The notes under the pieces are model-generated. The model ran no database searches, was not told the origin of the DNA, and saw nothing but the letters and a program-made list of their open reading frames with translations. From the NCBI RefSeq assembly GCF_000003605.2, contig NW_003135345.1:119309-144591 (forward strand): a DNA stretch of 25,283 bases, in the 5' to 3' direction. Positions 19,989 to 25,283 of the stretch are shown here, in pieces. A program made the translations under genes and the position numbers. The stretch comes from Saccoglossus kowalevskii. Taxonomy: Eukaryota > Hemichordata > Enteropneusta > Harrimaniidae. Positions within the stretch are counted from its first letter, which is position 1; each line of letters starts with the position of its first letter.

Positions 19989-21089
19989 ATGTTTTATGAC
20001 GAGTATTATGACAGCGTATTCAATGGTGATAACGAGGGACTCTACCAAGCACTGTCAAACGGGCACTCTGCTAATGTTATATTGACACAACGTACTCTCC
20101 ACAGTAGTGCTCGCTACCAATGTGGGTGTGAGAAGACAACTCCATTATTAATAGCAGTCTCTTGCGGTTATGTACAGAATCTACGAACACTGCTTGATTG
20201 TGGTGCCCTTGTGAACCTGTTGCCTTGTCCATGCCATGATACAGCTTTGCATCTAGCATGTATGAGTAATTACAACTCCAGCGTATGCTTAGAAATACTC
20301 CTATCACATGGTGCTATTGTTAACGTACCAAATGCAATTGGATTGACCCCACTGCATATTGCAGTGCAGTTAAGTAAATACGAACTTGTACATCTGTTGC
20401 TGAATACTGGTGCTGATGCAAACAGTCGGACTCAATTGAATGAAACACCGTTAATACTAGCTGCTTCTTATCCACTTAATTTACCCATCATTCAGTTGTT
20501 ACTGGAACATAAAATTGATGTGAATGCATCAGATCAGTTTCATAATACATCGCTGCAGTTAGCCACAAAACAAGTCTGCCTTGAAGCAATAAATATTCTC
20601 TTACAACATGGCGCAGATCCAAACATCATTGATATTTACCATCAATCCCCACTGTTCTCTGTTGCTAAGATACAGAAAGAGGAATTACCTCTTGTACCAG
20701 CATTGTGTCTGCAGACCCTACTTAACCATGGAGCTAACATCAAACAGATCTGTCTGAAACAGAACATACTCCAGGCAGTCGCTAAAACATGTCCATATAA
20801 TATTCTGAGCATTATTATGATAATCAGCTCTTATGACTATGTTGACAATGCACTGAAAACACTGCTGCCGCTTTTTCCAAGAGAATTACAGTATCGTCAT
20901 ACAGAGTTCAGCAGAAATTTACACTATTTATCCTGCAATCCTAGATCTTTGCGCCATCTCTGTCGCTGTGTTATCAGATTCAATCTTAAACATTACTGCC
21001 ACAACAAAATCCATCAACTTCCACTTCCAGATAAGCTTATTGCTTATCTTCTCCTTAAACCAGAAGTATGTCAAGAATTGTATTTATAG
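19989..21089 (+). CDS. ankyrin repeat and SOCS box (ASB-type) protein, complete
   Basis: Encodes 366 residues. Ankyrin repeats are visible at about 49-78, 83-113, 118-147, 151-180, 185-213 and 218-251; the third (GLTPLHIAVQ...LLLNTGADAN) is closest to consensus and the last is long and degenerate. After a repeat-poor linker (252-316) comes a SOCS box at 317-355. Its BC box starts at Ser320 (SLRHLCRCVI, Cys325) and its Cul5 box is LPLPDKLIAYL (344-354). In the family, the SOCS box recruits Elongin B/C and Cullin5-Rbx2 while the ankyrin repeats bind the substrate, making it a cytosolic ubiquitin-ligase adaptor. The target cannot be predicted. The start is secure: an in-frame TGA (19980-19982) lies 6 nt upstream, between the splice acceptor (19974) and the ATG. 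The coding region is one exon, which is unusual since many ASB genes are split. I cannot assign a vertebrate ASB number. Length is normal for the family. Confidence 0.93.
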   Translation: MFYDEYYDSVFNGDNEGLYQALSNGHSANVILTQRTLHSSARYQCGCEKTTPLLIAVSCGYVQNLRTLLDCGALVNLLPCPCHDTALHLACMSNYNSSVCLEILLSHGAIVNVPNAIGLTPLHIAVQLSKYELVHLLLNTGADANSRTQLNETPLILAASYPLNLPIIQLLLEHKIDVNASDQFHNTSLQLATKQVCLEAINILLQHGADPNIIDIYHQSPLFSVAKIQKEELPLVPALCLQTLLNHGANIKQICLKQNILQAVAKTCPYNILSIIMIISSYDYVDNALKTLLPLFPRELQYRHTEFSRNLHYLSCNPRSLRHLCRCVIRFNLKHYCHNKIHQLPLPDKLIAYLLLKPEVCQELYL

Positions 21090-21432
21090 ACTGAATACAG
21101 TCTTCTCCCCAGAAATTTGTCTCATGGTTGCGGCTAATTTACGTACTGAAAACTGTTTATTCATAGATAATAACTGAGATTTCATTGATAGCTAGAAAGC
21201 CTGATATTTATTTATTCTGACAGTATTGAGATATTAATTGTATTAAATACATTTTAGATCCAATTCCTTCTGTGTGCACGGTTTATCTCCTTTCACATAA
21301 AGATTGTTGAATAATAGCAGCAGTTTGCAGTTTGTTCTTTTTAGGCATATATTATTATTTATATACGGTAATGTACAGTATTACAATTTTACATGTATCT
21401 TCAAATTTTAATCATAATGGGCTTCCAATAAA
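21090..21432 (+). other. 3' UTR of the ASB gene with poly(A) signal
   Basis: AT-rich trailer after the TAG stop. The first clear AATAAA is at 21427-21432, about 340 nt downstream, followed by T/G-rich sequence (TGATTGGTT, TTGTTG), as expected of a cleavage site. No earlier canonical hexamer was seen. Confidence 0.4.
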
Positions 21433-21782
21433 TGATTGGTTCAATATGTCATTGAATCTTGTTGAATATATGTTTCAAAATATATTTAATGAATTATTTG
21501 GATAGCAGTATTCTATATTTGAAGAGGAATCACTCAATTCCAGAGATTGAACCAAGTGCTCATGGGTCATTTTAGTTCACCACTATTACCATCCACTATG
21601 ATAACTACAGTAATGCTTATCTTTTCCTACTTTTTCATTAATTAAATCGACTGATAAAAACAACTTTGAAATTATTGCGTTTAAATTTGCATGGTATTTC
21701 AAGGCAGCATTTTATCAGAGTCAAACTATTGCTCCTCCCACCAATTAACAGGTGATTATCTCTTGTGTGTTTATACACTTAA
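21433..21782. other. short intergenic AT-rich stretch
   Basis: Nothing is recognised between the presumed ASB poly(A) site and the LINE relic. Confidence 0.5.
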
Positions 21783-22860
21783 ATTGACAAACTGATAAGA
21801 CCCATTATTGTGTACGGTAGTGATGTTTGGGGTGATGAAAGCACAACTAAGTCTGCAATTGAGGATGTCCATCTTTCATTTTGTCGGTTCATTCTTGGTC
21901 TCTCCAAATTCACACCAAAAAAATGGCTGTTTATGGTGAGCGAGGAAGGTACCCCATTGACTGTTTTATCAAGAAACAACGATTTAAGTACTTCAACCGG
22001 GTAACAAACTCTGATAACCCATTGTTAAGAGACGCCTACTAAGTAAATAAGAATATAAAAAGTAAATGGTTTACAAGTGTAGAAACCCTCATGCAAGATA
22101 TTGATGTTGTTACCATTGTAAACTCAAGATAAATAAGAGAAATTTAGAATTTATTCATAAAAAAATAAACAAAGAATTTGAAAACCAATGAATTTTAGAC
22201 ATGCATAATGATAATAGAAAACAAACCTTGGCTAAAAACAAACTAAGAACATACAGACTTTTTATACAAGATTTAAAAATTGAAAATTACTTAATCGATA
22301 TACAGAACCATGGTCTTAGAAGGTTAATTGCAAAATTCAGGACAAGCAACAATGACCTTAAAATTGAGAAAGGCAGACATAATAATGTGCCTCTGGATAA
22401 AAGTGATATGTGATACATGTATGTGCAGCCAAAATATAATTGAGGATGAGCAACATTTTGTAATGAAATGTCCAGCTTACAGTCACAGGGACAAATTATT
22501 CCTGACTGCACAAAATAAAGTTCCAAATTTTGATAAAGAAAAATAATAAATTCATATTGATTATGGGAAACCATACTCGCCAGCATCAGCCTTAGCTGGC
22601 TTCTTAAAAAACTGCTATGGAACAAAACAGCAACAACTATCAGTGTATTAGCTAGGTTACAATTTGTGTTCATTCTATATTCTGCATTCACCATTGGTTG
22701 CAAATTGTCTTTATTGTTCATTCATATTTGTTTTTGATTTGTTTTATATTTTTAGAATAGGCTTTTTTCTTTTATTTTCTTTTTAGATTATAGTTTTTAA
22801 ATTTTTTTTTATCCTTTTCTAAGGATTTTATGCATCTGATAAATATTATTATTATTATAA
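21783..22860 (+). pseudogene. decayed non-LTR retrotransposon (LINE): C-terminus plus 3' UTR
   Basis: The start reads LIRPIIVYGSDVWG followed by VHLSFCRFILGLSKFTPK, a pattern characteristic of the region just after the reverse-transcriptase core in animal non-LTR retrotransposons. The frame breaks in an A7 run (21917-21923) and resumes in another frame until a TAA at 22040-22042. Several more stops follow. Further on, LRRLIAKFRTSNNDLKIEKG and a zinc-binding motif are legible: C-x2-C-x11-H-x4-C, with Cys codons at 22409, 22418 and 22469 and His at 22454, inside IIEDEQHFVMKCP. The body ends near 22546. A T-rich 3' UTR follows, then a hairpin (ATCCTT/AAGGAT, 22811-22826) and ATT repeats to 22860. 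It is 5'-truncated and inactive. A CR1/Jockey-like origin is probable but not certain. Confidence 0.8.
22811..22826 (+). other. LINE 3'-terminal hairpin
   Basis: ATCCTT, loop TTCT, AAGGAT form a perfect 6-bp stem 15 bp before the terminal ATT repeats. Position and design match the hairpin at 2807-2824. In related LINEs such stems help the reverse transcriptase choose its own RNA. Confidence 0.55.
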
Positions 22861-22915
22861 AGGATACCTGTCTTAATGAAGTTCCCTGGGTGGTTGCTAT
22901 ACACAGGTTTGACTA

Positions 22916-23114
22916 CTGTGGAATACTTTATTTTTGCTGGAATTAATTTTCGCTGAAAAGACTTTTTGGACGTTTTGTATGGAATTTATTTTCACTGATT
23001 TTTGATGAGTTTAATGTGAAATATAGGAAAAAAAGTATATTCGCTGGATTTTATTTTCACGGAATCATCCCTTCAGCGAAAATAAATTCCAAGCGAAAAT
23101 AAAGTATTCTACAG
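22916..23114. mobile_element. TA-flanked palindromic MITE, copy B
   Basis: A 199-bp element flanked by TA (22914-22915 and 23115-23116). Left end CTGTGGAATACTTTATTTTT, right end AAAATAAAGTATTCTACAG; the inverted repeats extend over about 43 bp. Its reverse complement aligns with 11155-11360 block for block, with scattered substitutions and one ~7-bp gap. The TIRs are more alike here than in copy A, so this may be the younger insertion. It lies 55 bp from the LINE tail and carries no gene. Confidence 0.9.
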
Positions 23115-23116
23115 TA

Positions 23117-23375
23117 TATCTGTGATATGGTTTTAAAAAGTGATATTTGATTGGATAGCGTTTATTATGCAAACCATCATCCAATGGTGTGATGCGTAAC
23201 ACATAAGCCAGAAACATGAACACATTACTGGAGATTTATTTGATAATTAGTGATAGTGTAATTATTAAAAAGAATTTCAAACACCAAATTCCCTTTTTTC
23301 AAAGTGCACAAAAAACAAAAATCATCTTTGTTGTTTATTGAATTTAAAAATATTATTATATTGACCATAGAAACA
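23117..23375. other. non-coding AT-rich stretch
   Basis: No gene or repeat is recognised. Confidence 0.5.
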
Positions 23376-23487
23376 ATTAGAGCAAATACAGTAATAGTCA
23401 AAATCCCAGATTTAATTTGGTGTTCTCATTTGACTTCATCCATATAAACCTCTGTCAGATCTGTGCTTCTATTAGAGCAAATACAGT
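23376..23487. mobile_element. 78-bp insertion bounded by a perfect 17-bp direct repeat
   Basis: ATTAGAGCAAATACAGT occurs at 23376-23392 and again at 23471-23487, with 78 bp between. A perfect 17-bp duplication of non-repetitive sequence fits a target-site duplication of LINE-mediated insertion (usually 7-20 bp). The insert has no poly(A). Read on the minus strand it contains ATCTGACAGAGGTT, identical to a block in the ~150-bp tandem units at 3552-3977, so the inserted piece may derive from that repeat family. A simple local duplication is the alternative. Confidence 0.5.
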
Positions 23488-25104
23488 GAAACAAATACAA
23501 TGAATGACACCCCAGCTAAGGTAGTTGACTACCTAAATGTCAAAGCATTGTCAATTGTCTTTGTTTTGTTAACGTCATTACACGCCATAATTACCCGGAT
23601 ATAAACCACAGAAGTTGCTTCCTGCACTTCAATTAGTAAATTGATTTTGACGTAAGTTGGGGTCTCATTTAGTCTGATACCAATTCAGAATAATTTTCAC
23701 AATCCCTTTGTATTTCAAAATTACTGCATATTTCTGTGATTACAAGAAGTGTATTTTATAGATATAACCACTCAATAATTGAGAAGTGTCTGCTGTGCAC
23801 CTAATAATTACTTCCGTTGAGTCTGATTGCTTCTTGTATACAATACAGAATATTCTTTATTACTTTCACTTGTAATTTATTTTTAGCTATTTTCTCAGGT
23901 GGGATGTTACAGTGGAAATAGAATTCATTTTACCTTATATTTTGAACGCAATTACTCAGAAAATTTAGGGAATCATCAAATGTTTCCAACAATTCATGCA
24001 TATACATAATGTTTCACAATTTCGTACAACCATAATAAAAATTAATGTATAAATGTATAGTTTTTGTCTCTATGACTATATTTTATGAAAGTTAATGCGA
24101 CTCTGATGAGTGATAAATAATCCTGCAATGTGAAATGAAATCGCTTTTTGTCAGGAAATCTTCAGATTAAGTTCTTTTATTTGTATCACCATCACCCTCT
24201 GAGGGAAATCTGTACAGTTCCATGACTTTCTTGATTTACTATAATAATCCCATGAATAAATTTAATTCTCTTGCGCTGTGAAGCATCATCTAAGAAAAGA
24301 ATGTCTGTTTTTTTAATTTACATTTTTGCCATGCCATTTTAATACTGGTGTCTGGGAAGATTAGACACGTCCAAGATAATGAGCAAATTATGGGTATATT
24401 CATGTTGTGATGGATTGCGGGATATACAGTAATTACAGTATTTTTTCATCGTATTCCGCTACTGAATAGATAGTGATTGAAAAGACTCCATTCATTGGAT
24501 TGATCAGATGTTGACTAGTGTGAAAAGGAAAATTGATGTTACCTGAGATAGTGAATACTTCATAGTATGTATTGAATGATATGTATAAGTATGTAAATTA
24601 AGGAGATCTGATTAGTAGTTTACATATTTGCCAGCATGAACACCGAAATTTGCATTAATGTATTGGAATGCATCACACCTCTGGTATACATACATGTACA
24701 TCATGTAGAAGAGTTGTTTGTTTCTATGTGTCAATGGACTTTGACGAGTCAAAGGTCCATATAATTTTTGATATTTCAGTGTAAACGAAAGTCAAATTCT
24801 GAGTACGTGCATACAAAGATTATTTTGCAGCGTGAATGCAACACATGCAGGTTTTTTTGTTGTACTTCTCAAAAGTAAAATCATGTAATTTTCATTTTGT
24901 GTTAAATATACAAGGTGACTGCAAATAATGAAAAGATCATGTTTTGTTCATTTTACTGATTTTTTTCCTATGGAATGGATATATCTGAGAATTTTGTTCT
25001 GTGATGGGTGAACAAATTAGACATTTGTATCATTTTCAATATTTTTGTTCATGACAAAATATATTTTCATTGTGGCAAAGGAAACTGTTGTCATTTTTGG
25101 TATA
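23488..25104. other. AT-rich non-coding right flank
   Basis: No open frame or exon with good splice sites stands out. TACAGTAATTACAGTA near 24425 looks like two MITE ends close together, but no element body is seen around it. Confidence 0.5.
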
Positions 25105-25276
25105 CCAGTGTTATTATAAATGGGTTTTAATTTCACTATTTTTACTGATTAGTAAAATTTGCTAAATTAAATTCAAGTGACCATGGAAAATAACAATAGC
25201 ACTAATTGTTGCTGTCACAATTTGTGAACTTGATTACGGTCAAAAATCGAAATGGTGAAAATAACTGGCTTTACAG
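25105..25276. mobile_element. possible TA-flanked MITE at the right edge
   Basis: The right end CTGGCTTTACAG is followed by TA (25277-25278). The interior has GGGTTTTAATTTCACT, which also occurs in near-identical form in the 1711-1899 element. The left end is eroded; TACCAGTG at about 25103 is the best candidate. It is a related member of the TACTGTAAA-ended group. Confidence 0.35.
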
Positions 25277-25283
25277 TATTTGC

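Noticed and set aside
20077-20307. 76-codon minus-strand frame inside the ASB gene
   Set aside because: Shadow of the strongly supported plus-strand coding region.
22287-22721. 144-codon minus-strand frame
   Set aside because: It is the antisense of the LINE relic and its T-rich 3' UTR; composition is hydrophobic low complexity with no family resemblance.

Overview
The window looks like a piece of an AT-rich metazoan nuclear genome, most likely an invertebrate. The signs are long non-coding stretches, spliceosomal exons with canonical GT/AG sites, short TA-flanked palindromic MITEs, LINE 3' tails ending in ATT repeats, and an ankyrin/SOCS-box (ASB-type) protein, a family known from animals. 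There are no operons, ribosome binding sites or CRISPR arrays. I cannot name the phylum from sequence alone.

Layout. Positions 1-11050 are almost entirely non-coding: a TA-flanked MITE (1711-1899), a LINE 3' tail with a terminal hairpin (about 2698-2860), three diverged ~150-bp tandem units (3552-3977), a 43-bp duplication (4168-4250) and an unrecognised antisense ORF (5459-5677). Two well-formed minus-strand exons then appear. Exon 1 (13139-13073) encodes a signal peptide and ends in a phase-1 intron. Exon 2 is a 32-nt microexon (11082-11051) whose reading frame joins it exactly. They look like the 5' end of an unrecognised secreted-protein gene that runs leftward. A four-copy 20-bp tandem repeat with octamer motifs (10896-10975) and a MITE (11155-11360) lie close to exon 2.

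Positions 13140-18800 are richer in GC and CpG. They hold a 513-bp element with perfect 13-bp inverted ends flanked by TTAA (16031-16543), a cluster of CRE/E-box motifs (17073-17411), an imperfect tandem duplication (17422-17608), paired CCAAT boxes with a candidate untranslated exon on the plus strand (17715-17826), a second plus-strand donor (18324) and a DNA-transposon terminus (about 18660-18786).

The one complete gene is at 19989-21089 (+): a 366-residue ankyrin-repeat protein with a C-terminal SOCS box, the architecture of substrate adaptors for Cullin5/Elongin BC ubiquitin ligases. Its coding region is a single exon behind a 5'-UTR splice acceptor. To its right are a decayed LINE C-terminus and 3' UTR (21783-22860), a second, inverted copy of the 11155 MITE (22916-23114), a 78-bp insertion bounded by perfect 17-bp direct repeats (23376-23487), and the partial end of another TA-flanked MITE (to 25276).

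No shared pathway links the secreted-protein gene and the ASB gene. They are divergent neighbours separated by about 6.8 kb of repeat-rich, regulatory-looking DNA. I found no convincing new multi-gene system. The items most worth checking are the two-exon secreted peptide gene and the TTAA element.
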